A stretch of 64,000 nt of DNA from Chenopodium formosanum (GCA_024500155.1 CM044877.1:22586001-22650000), one strand, 5' to 3'. Counted from the stretch's first letter, positions 10,409-22,650 are shown. Made by a program: numbers and translations. Notes: generated by a model from the sequence alone, not told the origin.

Positions 10409-12607
10409 AAGAAGGAGTATGGTCGAGCGGGACCTTGATAAACTAGCGCTTTGCGGGAGGCAACCCGTATTTTGTTGCTTTTTATTTATTTTTTTATTTG
10501 TTTGTATGTTTTCTTTTTGTTTTGTTTTAGAGAGGTAGAGGAGAGTATATCTTATATTTGTGGGAGTGTGATTTTGTGCAGAGATACTAGAAAAGTCGAG
10601 ACCAGATCGAAGGGCTAAAGGAATCCCGAGGTAATTAGCAGCAGCAAGCTGCCCCGTCAAATCAGTAGCACGGGCCCGATCGGGCAGAGCTCGCCCGATC
10701 GGGCGCGCTTACGCGTCAGCAAACTTTGTCAACTTCGACAGGCCATAACTTTTGCGTTTCTTATTCGATTTTTGCGTGTGACCTGTCGTTGGAAGATCTT
10801 TAAGTCTAGTTTCCAATGCAATTAGAATCACTGTATTATCATTTATATATCAAAAGTTATGATCAGAATAGTGAACCTGACTCAAATTTGAACTTTTTCC
10901 CACTAACACTTTGTTTCTTTCTTGCCCAATTTTGTTCCAAAGAGATGCATTGCAATCCTCGAGGCTTTGGTGACATTGATGTGGTGATGATGAAGAGTAG
11001 TCACCTTGACTACTAACTTCCCTTTAAGACAATGAGGACATTGTCTGATTTAGCTTGGGGGGAGGTTCTCGTGTTCGTATGGTACATCTTTCACTCTCTC
11101 TCTTCTCTTTTTATTTTTATTTTTCTTAGTATAGATTTTATTACTTTTTTAGGTTAGTTTTGTTCCAATGAATTGTAAATTATGCTTCACTGTGCCCCTT
11201 ACTTGAGAAAAATTGTTTTGATTCCTGGTATTTGATGATAAGCATTGTGGATTAGTTGATCATGATTTGATGTTTGATTGCCTTGAAACCTTAACATGCG
11301 TCAATTTTGTCCAACTACTTGTGAATATAGTGCTTGAGTAGTTGATTTGGTTAGGAATGTGTGATAGTTCCATAGTTCCTGGTATGTCAATGAATTTGAG
11401 TATTGGTTTGCAACTATTAGTAATATTTATATGATTCATTATTATGCACATTGAGGAGGACGAAGGCATTTGTTCTTTTAGGTAGCCTCCAGATGATTGT
11501 AGATACATTTGTTCCCTTCTTGCTACCCATGTTGTTGCCTTGACTTTTTTGTTGTTTATTAGCCACATTACAAGCCTATTTTGCCCCATTTGTTACTAGT
11601 CCCAAGCTTGGCTTAGGGGAGCTATTAGTGAGTGAGGTGAGGGAGTTTGTAGTGTGCTTATTATTTGCACAATTTGGGTGGGTTTTTGAGAAGTAGTGTT
11701 GTTTTTTTATCATGTTTATTTTTGATGAGTTTGAGAGTTATATTTTCTTGAAAAAATAAAGCATGATGTTATGGAAAAAAAAAGAGAGAAGTTCAAGAAA
11801 AAAAATGTAAAAAAATAAGTGAACTTCAAAAGAAAAGAAAAAAAATACTCAATGTTCAAATGTTCTAGTTGGAGGTTGATCAAAGAAAAAAATAGAGCTT
11901 CGATGAAAAAAATTCAAGTTTGGAAAATAAAGTTTGTTTATTCACTCTACTTCTTCATTATTATATCTTATGAGTGAAATTGTAAGTGTTGGGATTATTT
12001 ATTATGATTGGAGTGTATTTGGTTGATGTTAGAGTTGGTTATGTAGGAGATGTTGATCATTATTTATTTTGATCATGGGCTTTATTAGGATTTGCTCCCT
12101 TAAGCATAGTTTTTCTCTCACTTGTTCCCAAATGATTCATACCCTTTACCATAGCCTTACATTACAAGCTTTAAAGACCTTCCGACCTTTGTGCATAGAG
12201 TTGTATGAATGTGAAAGTGTTGTTTGTCAATGCAAGTTATGATTTGACATATTTCGAGTCGACTAGTAGGAGTGAGCATTCATTGTTTTATACACACGAG
12301 AGTGTGAGTTGGGAGGGCATTGTTCACATAAAGAGGTTGGATGGAGAGCGATCGAGTACATCTTTTACTCGCCACAAAAATGAGAGTTGAGTGCGTGAGC
12401 ACTAGTCTTGAATTCTATATGCTCTTGTGGTTTGCTCTGTTTGACAATTGTTAGGGGAGTTTGGTAATTAGATGGATTTGTTGGTTGACTTTGAAGCGTG
12501 TTTATTTGATTTACCCTGGATCATTTGTGCTTGTTTTTTTTACTTTTTGGGGTGAAGCATATTTATTGATTCATTGATGAGATCTTTGCTTAGGAACAAG
12601 CAAAGGT
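10409..12607 (+). other. Non-coding internal region of element Y
   Basis: No convincing ORF. Visible features are the GGGAGGCAACCC motif (10455), a double GCCCGATCGGGC palindrome (10675-10707) that also occurs in the LTRs, a copy of the TTGGAAG-type module (10741-10832), polypurine-like GCTTGGGGGGAGG at 11052 and GCTTAGGGGAGC at 11611, and an A/G-rich tract (11755-11940). Confidence 0.6.
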
Positions 12608-12623
12608 TTGGCTTGGGGGAGTT
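12608..12623 (+). other. Polypurine tract of element Y
   Basis: TTGGCTTGGGGGAGTT abuts the TGATGTGTC start of the 3' LTR, the expected place for plus-strand priming. Confidence 0.8.
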
Positions 12624-13140
12624 TGATGTGTCTATTTTATATAGTATTTTACTCCCGTCCCTTGGTCATAATTAGTAGTGTTTCTGGCTCTTTAGAGCCA
12701 CTTTTATTACTAATTGGTGTTTTCTAGTGTTTTCGTATATTTGGTTGACTTTTGCAGGGATTTACACTTTTGAAGTATTTTCCCAAGATATTTTGGAGCA
12801 ATCACGAGCATTAGAGAAGCACGTCCAGAGTTTATAGCCCAGGGCCTGTTAGAGCCATCGAAACGGTGATTAAGGGCTTGGTATGTGTGATACCGGGGCA
12901 TTTGGACCGAGTATTCAAGACCCAAAGAGGAAACCCAGATTGGCCCGAAGAATTGGAGCCCAATCGTAGTCCAAATAGTGGCCCAAGAGAGCCGCCCGGC
13001 CAAAAAGGCTGGCGCCCGGAGGCGCGCCCGGCCGGGCAAGGGAAGCAAAGGCTGGCGCCTGAAGGCGCGCCCGATCTGGTTGTGCCTCGCCCGATCGGGC
13101 GCGTGTTATTGTTAGGAGACGATTAGCATCGTTTAAGTTT
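12624..13140 (+). repeat. 3' LTR of element Y, first part
   Basis: It matches 8187-8766 apart from a few substitutions and the absence of the 63-bp duplication. The LINE insertion follows at AAGTTT (13135-13140). The LTR resumes at 19524. Confidence 0.9.
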
Positions 13141-13240
13141 GAATCTAATTGAGGTTTGACTTTCGTTGACTTTCTCTCTTCTCTCACTTCTTCATGGTTC
13201 TTCATTTTTGATTGGTTTTCTTCATCAAATCTGGATTTCA

Positions 13241-14754
13241 ATGGTGAAGAAGAAGAAGCAAGCTATTTCTACACCTCAAATTGCGCAACAAAAGGATGCT
13301 CATGAAGTTGTTGGTTCGATTTTGAAGAATTTGGGAATTTCAAGTACCCCTTTTGTTCCTAGCCCGATTCAAGAGGGGGATGAGCTGCTTACTCCGGCGC
13401 CGGCGGTTGCTTAGGCAGCTTGTGGTGCTATTTCCGGTGGTCCATTAGATGCTGAAGCTATTGTCGCTGCTAAAGTTGCTGCAAGATCGAACCAGTCCAA
13501 TGGAACAGTACCTAGGGTTTCTGGGTTTACTGTTCCATTGAATGCTGGTGGATCTGGGCACGATGGTGAACCAGGTCATCCTGTTCTTCCTTCCTCACCC
13601 TCCCTGGAGCATATTGCGCACAAGGTTACTGAAGATCGAGCTGCTTCTCTTACTGCCTTGGAGGTGAGCTCGCACAATGAAAACCGTGCTGCTGCTTCCC
13701 CTGTTCTGGAGCAGAATGTGACTCGAGATTCAACTTTTACTAAGAAATTGGCTGCAAAAGGAGCTACATTATCCTTTGTTGCTCCGAAAGTGCAAGATGG
13801 AAAGCTAATTGCTGAGCTACAAGCAGCCGAGCTTGAGGAAGGTAATCGAAAATGGGCTAATGCTCTTGTTTTTTATGTGGTTGGCTTTAATCCTACTATT
13901 GTTGCTGTTCTTCATTTCTTTGCTCACAATGGAATGATATGCAAAAACCAGATGTGTATTGGCATGATGATGGGTACTTTATTATCAATATGTGTTCTAG
14001 TGATGATAGAGATACAATACTTTGTTCTGGTCCTCATATGTTCTTTGGAAAGCCTGCAATAGTGAAGCCTTGGTGCCCCGATTTTGATTTTCATGTTGAA
14101 ATTCTTAGAACTATTCCTCTTTGGGTTAAATTCCCTAATCTCCCACTTAATTGTTGGGGATCTCACACTCTTAGCCGCCTTGGTAGTTTGCTTGGAGTAC
14201 CAATTTGTGCTGATGAGTGTACTACTAGACAACTTATAGTGTCTTTTGCTAGGGTTCTGATTGAGATTGATGTTACAAAGCCTATGGCAACCTCTGTGTG
14301 GGTTGAGAGTCCTTCGAAGGAATTGTTGGAGATCAAGGTGGTGTATGAGTGGGCTCCTTCTTTTTGCTCTAAGTGTAACAAGATTGGTCATGATTGCTCT
14401 GTTAAGCCTTCTTTACCTAAGCAGGCTCCTAAGCAATCGGCTCCTGTTCCTCCTAAGCAAAAGCAAGTTTGGGCTCCTAAGCCTACCCATGTTCCTGCTT
14501 CTACTGCTGCTGTTGATGTTGGGGTTTCTGTTCATGGTCAATCTATTATTACTCCACAGGTTCATACCTCTAAGAATTCAGATGAGGGTTGGAGAATAGT
14601 AGGGAGGAAAACAAAAGGCCAGCAAACTAGAGTTCATCAGCCTGCTTCTACTTCTAATACCTTTGTTGCTTTGTTTGCAAATGAAATGGATGGTGCAGGT
14701 GGTTTCACAATAAATCCAAGCGGGGGTGAGGTTAATCCCCCTTTGGTGTCATGA
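13241..14754 (+). pseudogene. LINE ORF1 (nucleic-acid-binding protein), broken
   Basis: The frame starts MVKKKKQ at 13241 after a pyrimidine-rich leader. It is broken by TAG at 13412 and by a one-base deletion near 13929. The middle part (about 13930-14330) resembles the DUF4283 domain of plant LINE ORF1 proteins. A zinc knuckle follows (CSKCNKIGHDC) and then a Pro/Lys/Gln-rich tail. The stop at 14752-14754 overlaps the ORF2 start. These proteins bind LINE RNA as part of the retrotransposition particle; the domain names are from memory. Confidence 0.8.
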
Positions 14755-17700
14755 TTTACTCTATTTGGAATGTCAGGGGCCTGAATGACCCTGGCAAAGT
14801 TGCCTCTGTAAGGAGGTTGCTTCACTCTCATTCAGTTGATGTTGTTGGATTGCTTGAAACAAAAATCAAATTGAAAAATGTTCTCACTTATCAGAGGAAG
14901 TTTGGTTCTTCTTGGCTTTGGTTGTGTAATTATGATCATTCTCCCAAAGGGAGGATTTGGCTTGGTTGGAATGTGGATAGAGTAACGGTTAATGTCTTGA
15001 AGATTCATGAACAGTTCATTCATTGTACTGTTTCTTCTAAGGATCTCTCTACTCAAATTTTTCTCACTGTTGTCTATGGTCTTCACTCCATTCATGATAG
15101 GCTTTCTTTGTGGGAGGGGCTTAGAAGCATCTCTATCCAACATTCTCCTTGGCTTTGTGTTGGTGACTATAACTCTATTCTTCATGCTTCTGATAGACTT
15201 TATGGTGCTGATGTTACTAATTATGAGACTAGAGACTTTCAGAATTTGGTTGATGATTTGGACCTCACTGAGCTCAAAAGCAAAGGGTCCTTCTATTCTT
15301 GGTCTAATAAGGCTCATACTGGCCCTAGAACGCTCTCTAGACTTGATAGAGCCTTTGGTAATCAAGCTTGGTTAGCTTCTCATGGGCATGTGGAGACAGT
15401 TTATCTCCCTCCTTCTTTATCTGATCATAGTCCGGTTTTGTTGGATATTTGCTCTGGCCCTGTTGGGAAAGGTAGACCTTTCCGATTTCTAAACTGTATT
15501 GCGGATCACCCTGATTTTCTTGATACTGTTTCACAGGCTTGGGGCTCTGGTAGTTCTGTTTGGCAGAAGCTCAAATATGTGAAGTCTAGTATCAAATCTC
15601 TTACTAGCAAGCAGTTTGGTAACATTGAGGAAAAGATTGACCAGGCCAATGATGAGCTCTCTAGAATTCAAACCTTAATGGCTCAGAACCCTGATGATTT
15701 GGATTTATATGCTAAAGAATCTGATGCTATTAAGGTTGTCAAGCATTGGAATGATATTCAGGAAAGCATCTTCAAGCAAAAATCTAGGATTAATTGGGTT
15801 AAGCTTGGAGATGGCAATTCTCACTACTTCTTTTCTGTGATGAAGACTAGGCAAGCAAGGAATAGAATTGACTCCATTTTCGATTCTAATCAGGTGTTGC
15901 TCAAGGATCCAGATGCTATCTCTCATGAAATTATCTCTTTCTATAAGTCTCTTTTAGGGACTCAGGCTCCTTGGCTCCCTGCTGTTGACCTTATTACTAT
16001 GCGGAGGGGTAAGCAGCTTAGCTCTGCTGCTCAGAGCTACCTCATTAGGCCTATCTCTCATGCTGAAATTGATGCTGGCCTTAAGGGAATTGATAACACT
16101 AAAGCTCCTAGTATTAATGGCTTTAACTCCTTTTTCTTTAAGAGAGCTTGGCATTTTGTGAAAGATGATATTTATGCAAGTGTTATTGATTTCTTTAATA
16201 ATGGGATTTTGCCTAGGCAATGGAATTGTACAACTATTACTTTGGTCCCTAAAGTCCTTTCTGCTTCTCATGTTAAGGATTTTATACCTATAGCCTGTTG
16301 TACTATGGTCTATAAGCTCATTTCTAAAATCATAACTGCTAGGCTTGCTGCTGTCATTGGTGAGGTGATTGATGATGCTCAGGCAGGGTTCATTCCTGGC
16401 AAGCACATTTGTGACAATATTCTTCTTGCAACTGAATTGATCAAAGGCTATGATCACAAATTTATCTCTCCCAGGTGTATGGTTAAGGTGGATTTGAAGA
16501 AAGCCTATGATTCGGTTGAGTGGGGTTTCTTGATCACTGTCATGCAAGAGCTTGGTTTCCCTTAAAGATTTGTTGATTGGATCTGGAATTGTCTTACTTC
16601 TGTCTCTTACTCTATTCTTATTAATGGTTTTCCTGCCCCTACCTTTGAAGCTAAGAAAGGGTTAAGACAAGGTGATCCTATGTCTCCCTTTCTCTTTGCT
16701 ATTGGTATGGAATACCTCTCCAGATGCCTTGATGAGCTTAGGTTGTCTCCTGACTTTAACTTTCACCCTAGATGTGAAAAGTTAAACCTAACTCACATGA
16801 TGTTTGTTGATGACTTATTGATGTTTTCTCGAGCTGATAGTGTTTCTGTTAAGCTTCTCTTCCAAGACTTCTCGAAATTCTCGGGTGCCTCTGGGCTTTC
16901 TGCTAATCTTGATAAAAGTGAAGTCTACTTTGGAGGAGTCTCTGTTGATGTTCAGAATGAGTTGAGGGAGCTTCTTGGTGTTTCTCAAGGCTCCATTCCT
17001 TTTAGGTATCTTGGGGTCCCTCTCTCTTCAAAGAAGCTTACTATTGCTCAATGTAGGCCTTTGGTGGAGAGAGTCACTACTAGAATTCAAGGATGGATGG
17101 CTAAACACTTGTCCTATGCTGGGAGGCTTCAATTGGTGAAGAGTGTGTTGTTTAGGGGTGTACTGAAACTGGCCCGGACCTGAAAACCGACCTGAACCGG
17201 ACCTGTTGGGACCGGACCTGATCTGGACCTGTAGATTCAGGTCCGGTCCAGGTAAAACCCGGAAATTTCAGGTCCGGACCTGAAACCGGTAAAACTACTT
17301 TTTTTATTTTAATAAGCCTAAATAGGTCCAAACAGGTCCATAATAGGTCTAAACAAGTCCAATCAGGTTTAAATAGGTCCAAACAGGTCATCACTTTCAT
17401 ATTATTTTAAAAAAAAATAAAAAAAAATAATCAGGTCTATTCAGGTCCAAACCCGAACCGGACCTGATTTTCCAGGTCTAGACCGGAACCGGACCTGTTG
17501 ATTCAGGTCCGGTCTCCGGTCCTTAAAAATCAAGGATTCAGGTCCCGGTCCATTCAGGTCCGGTCCGGTTTTGGACCGGTGTACAGCCCTAGTGTTGTTT
17601 GGTATCCAGACTTATTAGGTTCAAATTTTTATTCTTCCGAAGAAAATTCTGAAAGAGATTGAGGCTAGGTTCAGATGCTTTCTTTGGACTGGATCCTCTG

Positions 17701-18524
17701 CTCCTACTAAGAAGTCTTTGGTTGCTTGGAATAATGTCTGTCTTCCTAAAGTTTGCGGTGGCTGGAACCTGCTTTCTCTTCCTGAGTGGAATAAAGCAGC
17801 TGTCACTAAGTTACTTTGGGATATTGCTCACAAGGCTGATAATCTTTGGGTTAAGTGGGTTCATATTTACTATTTCAAGCATAAAGATTGTTGGACCACT
17901 CCTACCCCTGCTAGATGCTCCTGGTTTTTGAAGAAGATTTTGAGTTGTAGAGATATTGTGAATGATCAAGGGGGATGGGATGGTTTCGTTCAGGGCAACA
18001 AGTTGAAAATCAAGAAGCTTTATGCTGCTATTAGGCCTCAAGTGCCTAAAGTTCCTTGGAAGAGAGTTACTTGCCATAACTTAGCAACTCCCAAGAGTGT
18101 TTTCATCTTGTGGCTAGCTTTATGGAATAGGCTTGTCACTAAGGATAAGTTGCTTCAATGGCACATCTCTTGTGATCCAAAGTGTTTCCTTTGTTTGAAT
18201 GGCAATGAAAGTGTTCAACATCTATTTTTTGATTGTGATTTCTCTAGGAAGGTTTGGAGTAAGGTTTTGGGGATCTTGCGTGTTTCCAAGCCTGTTCAGC
18301 AGTTTAGTGATGAGATTGATTGGATGAAGAAAATCTGCAGAAGTTCCAGATTAAAGAATAAAGTGATCCAGGTGGCCTTCACTGAAACAGTTTATGGTAT
18401 TTGGATTCAAAGAAATGCAGTTCTCTTTACTGGTTGCTGTAAATCAGTTGATGCACTTGTTCGGGATATTGTCTTTCACTCTGTTTGTAGAATCCCGGCG
18501 GGAAGCAAATATTTGATTGTCTAG
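14751..18524 (+). pseudogene. LINE ORF2: endonuclease and reverse transcriptase, broken
   Basis: The ATG at 14751 overlaps the ORF1 stop (ATGA). The N-terminus is an AP-type endonuclease (WNVRG, LLETKI, VGDYNSIL, SDHSPVLL). The RT shows block A (KVDLKKAYDSVEW), block B (GLRQGDPMSPFLF) and the catalytic FVDD in place of the commoner FADD. A zf-RVT domain lies near the end (about 18040-18260). There is no C-terminal RNase H, unlike the LINE at 34795. Lesions are TAA at 16563-16565, a hAT MITE with duplication of 447 bases in total (149 codons, so the frame is kept), and TAG at 17616-17618. The protein would nick the target and copy LINE RNA into DNA there. Confidence 0.88.
17153..17591. mobile_element. 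hAT-type MITE inside LINE ORF2
   Basis: A 439-bp element with ends TAGGGGTGTAC and GTACAGCCCTA, inverted repeats matching at 10 of 11 bases. The 8-bp duplication GTGTTGTT lies at 17145-17152 and 17592-17599. The interior is mostly GGACCTG/CAGGTCC words in both orientations around an AT-rich centre, so the element can fold on itself. No coding capacity. Confidence 0.88.
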
Positions 18525-19495
18525 GGCTTGTCTCGGGCTCCTTGTGCGTGTGTTCTGGTTTCTTTCTTTTTTAGTTGAGGTTCCCGTTGTTTTTGTTTTG
18601 TTTGCTGTTCTTTTTATGCTGGTTTTGCTTGCTGTCTTTGTGCTTTTGGTGTTGTGCTCTTCTGGGTGTTCTGCTGTGCATTGCTATGCACTGCTGTCTG
18701 CCCTGCTGGTTTGGCTTTTGCATTGCTGTTCTGGTGCTTTTGTTGTTGCTGCAGTGTGCTGCTGTTGTCTGGTGGTGTTGTTGCCCTGCTGTTTTGTTTT
18801 TATGCTGCTGCTCTGATCTGCTCAGTGCTTTGCTGCCTGCTGTCTGCTTTTGCTGCTGGGTGGTCTGCTGTATTTTGTTGTGTGCTGTTGTTTTGCTACT
18901 GCACTGCTGGGTGTGCCTCTGCTCTGGTGTTTTGGTGTTGTTGTTGTTGCTGCAGTGTGCTGCTGTAGGTTGTGGGTCGTGTTTGTTGCTGCTGCTTTTC
19001 TTCTCTGCTGTACTGCTAGTTTGCAGCTTCCGCACTGCTCTTTGCCCTGCTTTGCCTAGCTGCTGGTGGTGTGCTCTGCTGTTGGTGCTGCTGTGCAGCT
19101 ATCTAATGTTTTGTGCTTTGTTTTCTGCAGTTGAGGCTAGCTTTGGTTCTTTTATTGCTGTCTTTTTGTTGTATTAGTTTTCTTGTCAGTTTGCAGGCTT
19201 GTCTGCTCGTGACTGTTGGTTTTGGTGTCTTTTGGGTGTTTGGTTTTGTTGTTTTCCTGGTTGTTTGTTGTCTGGTCCTAGTTTCCGGAACCCTTCCTAG
19301 AAGGTGGCCGGAAATCTGAGTCCAGTTGTTCTAGGTCCTTCCTAGAACCCTTCCTAGAAGGTGGCTAGGTTTGGATCTAGAACTGGTTGTGGGGTTGGCC
19401 TGTTGTTTTCAGGTCTTTTGGTGTTCTGGTGGTAGTTATAACTTAGCTTTTGTAAGTTGTAACTTTCTCTCTTTGGTAATAAAATCTTATTTTCC
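18525..19495 (+). other. LINE 3' UTR, TTG/CTG-rich
   Basis: About 0.97 kb after the ORF2 stop, dominated by TGCTG, GTTGTTG and TTTTG words at 18590-19300. Long open frames of Cys, Leu, Val and Phe in all forward phases are a by-product of this composition. Two CCTTCCTAGAA(CCC/GGTGG) units occur at 19290-19365. A TAATAAAA signal (19477) precedes the A tail. Confidence 0.75.
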
Positions 19496-19523
<28 letters not shown>

Positions 19524-19527
<4 letters not shown>

Positions 19528-20338
19528 TTTTTAGTTTAGGATTCTTACGGAGTATAAATACTTCTCCGTAAAACGAATTTAGTACTTTCTTTACCTTCTT
19601 TTTACTCTTTCTTAATTTTTCTGAGACTTTCTCTCTCTAACTCTTTTTCTCTCTCCTCTTAAACTCTTAGTATTATTTTCTCTCTATATAACTCTTGGTT
19701 TAATTTCAGTAATTTATTCTCTTTCTTTGATCATGTCTCCTCTAATTGTCTTGATTAGTTTAGTTTTAATTATGTGTGAGTAGTTTTATTTCTAGGGTTT
19801 ATGGGGATCCATAAATAATATGAAGGGGTAATTTATTGTTGTTAATTATCAATGGTAGATTAATTTCCTATTGATTGGTTTAATGCTCTGTGACTAGATT
19901 TGCGCAGATCTTTTATGCATGAGTTTAACAATATTGATTCGAGATTCGACAGATGAGAATTGATGTTTAGGTCTAGTTTCAATAGGCAGGTTAATTTATA
20001 AATGGTTAAGTCGTGATTCGAAAGATGAGATTTAATACTGGTAAATTAATTATGTGATTGTAATACGTAGCGAAAACCCTTTATAATTTGATTAATGTAT
20101 GCATTGATGAATGATTATTATATTCTACCCTGGAATATTATTTATTGGTGAACCTATGCCCTAGATCCTTTTATATATTATTTTCTCCTTATTCTTAATC
20201 TTCGTAGTTTAGTTCCTTTTGATTATAATACATTGATTACTTCATAATCTAGATTATATTAGTTAATTAGGAATAGAAAGACTCGTTTCTCTGTGGATTC
20301 GACCCTACTTCCTTATCTACATTAGTTAGAGGATTTAA
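19524..20338 (+). repeat. 3' LTR of element Y, second part (3' truncated)
   Basis: It resumes at TTTAGTTTAGGATTC after the LINE tail and matches 8768-9576 nearly base for base. It stops at GAGGATTTA, 40 bases short of the LTR end, and joins family-X sequence at 20339. Confidence 0.9.
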
Positions 20339-20945
20339 TTAGCATTCGCCTACAATCAGTTTTCATTCAATTAATCCTCTCATTCTCTTAATCATTCTTT
20401 CAATTCTTTCTTTCTCTAAACTAATCTTTTGCATACAAAATTCCGCATTCATTAGATCTAGAAACACCTAGCCATATTCGAAGTTGCCTTCGCCCTAGAC
20501 GTGAAAGGTTTAATTTCTGAGGGTTTAGTCCCAAATCTCTATTTCAATTATTTAATTTAATTGTTTTGATTATTATTTTCCTTGAAGTTACTAACGTGTG
20601 TATTTTGTTATTAGAAAGAGGTATGAGGCATCAAAGTAAGTATTTTAATGGTTTTAATTGATGTTATGATGTAGAAATCATGTTTAAATTGTTGTTATGA
20701 TATTCCTAGTATCATGTCTAGGGTATTTTTAATATTAAATATGATTGTTACGATGTTTCCTATGTTCTTCCTAGTATTTATGATTGTTAGTATCATGTTA
20801 GGGTTAAATATTTGATTTTTATTGCTTAGTGACATGCTAGGGTTGGTTATTAATCTTGTTAGTATCATGCCTAGGATCTTGCTATTATTATGCTTAAATA
20901 TTAACATGAACATGATTATGATTATAATTGTTATAATTTATGATG

Positions 20946-20983
<38 letters not shown>
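20946..20983. repeat. (ATT)n microsatellite in the X LTR
   Basis: About a dozen ATT units. The same site in the other X copies carries (TAA)n at 38777-38818, (CAA)n plus (TAA)n at 53564-53630, or no array (25149 copy). Confidence 0.85.
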
Positions 20984-20984
<1 letters not shown>

Positions 20985-21672
20985 TTGATGATGATTATTT
21001 TATCTATGATGATATTATTGTTATTATGATTATTATGATGATCATAATTTTATTGATTATTTATTATGTTGCTTGATTTTATTGTTGTTGCTTGATCACA
21101 CCTTTTATGTATGTTTAAAGGGAATTTTGATACTTGTAATCACGCTTAATAAGATAATTAATAATCTTGTTTAGGGTTAATTTGATTATAATTCAAGTGA
21201 TCGCCAATATTAGGTTTATTTGTGCATTAATATTCAACCAACATAGATAAACAGGTTTAGGGTTAATCCTATTGCTTGCATGTTAGTCAGAAAGCGCACA
21301 TGAATACGATCAGAATAAAGTAGAGACCTATTATTAGGGCAGGTTCAATCTCTTTTAGGTTGGATTTGTACCTTCATCCCCAAACTACCAGTCATGGTTC
21401 AAGACCTATTGGAGTTAACGATCTCCTGGATCGTTAAGGGGTGTAACCTTCACCCCGTGAACGGTTTACAAGTTCCTAAAAAAAACTTGTTGGCGACTCT
21501 TTTGCTCTATCTTCTTTCCCTTTGGACGCCACCATACTTTAGTGTATGATCACAGTGGGGTTCAAGCTAAGGGTTTAACGCTTGAAAATATTCCCTACAC
21601 TTAGTAAAAAGACAAGTTAGGAAATGAAGGCATATTCTCATTAACAAAATTTCGAGAAATTTACAAAAATTC

Positions 21673-22650
21673 TTAGAAGTAGTACTTTTTTAGGTTGTCT
21701 ACGTTCCAAGTTCTGGGCAGTTGCCTGCCGTCTGGTTCTTCCAGGCGGTAGGTGCCGTCTCTTACTTCGTCATAGATTCGGTAGGGGCCTTCCCTATTTG
21801 GGGTTAGCTTTCCCTGCTCATTCGCCCTACCGACTGCCTCCATTTTTCGTAGCACAAAGTCCCCCACTTTGAGAGGACGCTTGTGTACTCTTTTGTTGTA
21901 AGACCGAGTCATTTACAGATGGTAGATCTCATGGCGCAAGTCCGCATTGCCCCTGCGCTCTAGAAGTGAGTCCAATGCTAGCCGCATGGCCTCCCAGTTT
22001 GCATCTTCGTCATACAACATGATTCGAAGAGTCGGCTCATAGTGTTCAATGGTTAGGATAGCTTCCGCACCATACACCATGAGGAATGGGGTTTCTCCAG
22101 TTGCCCCTTTTGCAGTCGTTCTGATGGCCCAAAGGACGTGTGGTAATTCATCCGCCCAAAGGCCGCCAGCTCGCTCGATTTTCTTTTTAATCCTATCTGA
22201 GATTAACTTGTTGAAGGCTTCGACCTAGCCGTTTGCTTGGGGTCGACCGACTAATGCAAAGAAGCTTGAGACCCCCTGGTCCCCCAACCAAGTCTTGAGC
22301 TGAGGCGTCTCAAACTGAGCACCATTGTCAAAAACAATAGACATAGGCACCCCAAAACGAGTGATAATATTCCTCCATATGAAGGAGATGGCATCTTTAG
22401 TCTTGATGTTTTTTACCGTCTCCGCCTCTACCCACTTGGTAAAGTAATCCACAGCTACCAATATGTAGCGCTTGCTGCCTGGGGCGGCTGTGTAAGGCCT
22501 AAGTATATCCATGCCACACTTAGCAAAGGGTATTAGGCTGTGGATGGCCGTCAGGTCTATGGCCGGACGATGGATGAGCTTGCCAAATTTTTGACATTTG
22601 TCATATCTTTTTACCATTTCCATAGCATCCGACTCTAGAGTTGGCTAGAA
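21673..22650 (-). pseudogene. Tat integrase, broken
   Basis: The zinc-binding region is damaged: in HTGYYASYIGGRSL and KRYDKCQ the second His and first Cys are replaced by Tyr relative to the usual HHCC pattern. The core shows GMDILRPY and VDYFTKWVEAE, then FDNGAQFET, then VEAFNK, consistent with a D-D-E triad. Frame breaks are a stop at about 22648, TAG at 22225-22227 replacing the Gln of ANGQVE, and TAA at about 21913. The C-terminus (MTRSYNKRVHKR ... GPYRI ... NVDNLKKYY) is the usual end of Tat-type integrases. It would insert element cDNA into the genome. Confidence 0.88.

Larger units (their letters stand above)
13141..19523 (+). mobile_element. L1-type LINE without RNase H, inserted in the 3' LTR of Y
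   Basis: The element has a short 5' leader, ORF1, ORF2 overlapping ORF1 by ATGA, a long 3' UTR and a 28-base A tail (19496-19523). AAGTTT precedes it (13135-13140) and AAGTTT recurs at the end of the tail (19522-19527), so the duplication is short. Comparing with the intact 5' LTR shows exactly where Y was interrupted. A hAT MITE sits in ORF2. Confidence 0.92.
8187..20338 (+). mobile_element. Non-autonomous LTR element Y (Athila-like ends), with LINE in its 3' LTR
   Basis: The 5' LTR (8187-9616) is followed by a primer site TGGCGCCGTTGCCGGGGA. The 3' LTR starts at 12624 after a polypurine tract. The internal region is only 3.0 kb and encodes no protease, RT or integrase, so the element must have been moved in trans. 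The primer site is of the type used by Athila and relatives. The LTRs are about 99% identical over the shared part by eye, so the insertion is recent. The last 40 bases of the 3' LTR (counterpart of 9577-9616) and adjacent X sequence are deleted at 20338, so no target duplication can be read. Confidence 0.85.
8137..21599 (+). mobile_element. Family-X LTR, truncated and split by element Y
   Basis: The left piece (8137-8186) starts TGTAGACACCC. The right piece (20339-21599) ends ATTCCCTACA. Both match the three other X copies in reverse orientation. The flanks ATTAG (8132-8136) and CTTAG (21600-21604) match at 4 of 5 bases. About 0.7 kb between the two pieces, present in other copies and including the TATA region, is missing. 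A deletion therefore accompanied or followed the insertion of Y. Strand follows the TATA orientation seen in the complete copies. Confidence 0.8.

Noticed and set aside
18575..19177. 200-residue Cys/Leu-rich ORF on the + strand
   Set aside because: It lies in the low-complexity TTG/CTG-rich 3' UTR of the LINE, and all forward phases are open there, so composition explains it.
20822..21076. ORF with a run of Tyr and Asp
   Set aside because: It is the translation of the (ATT)n microsatellite in the X LTR; the same holds for 38613-38936.
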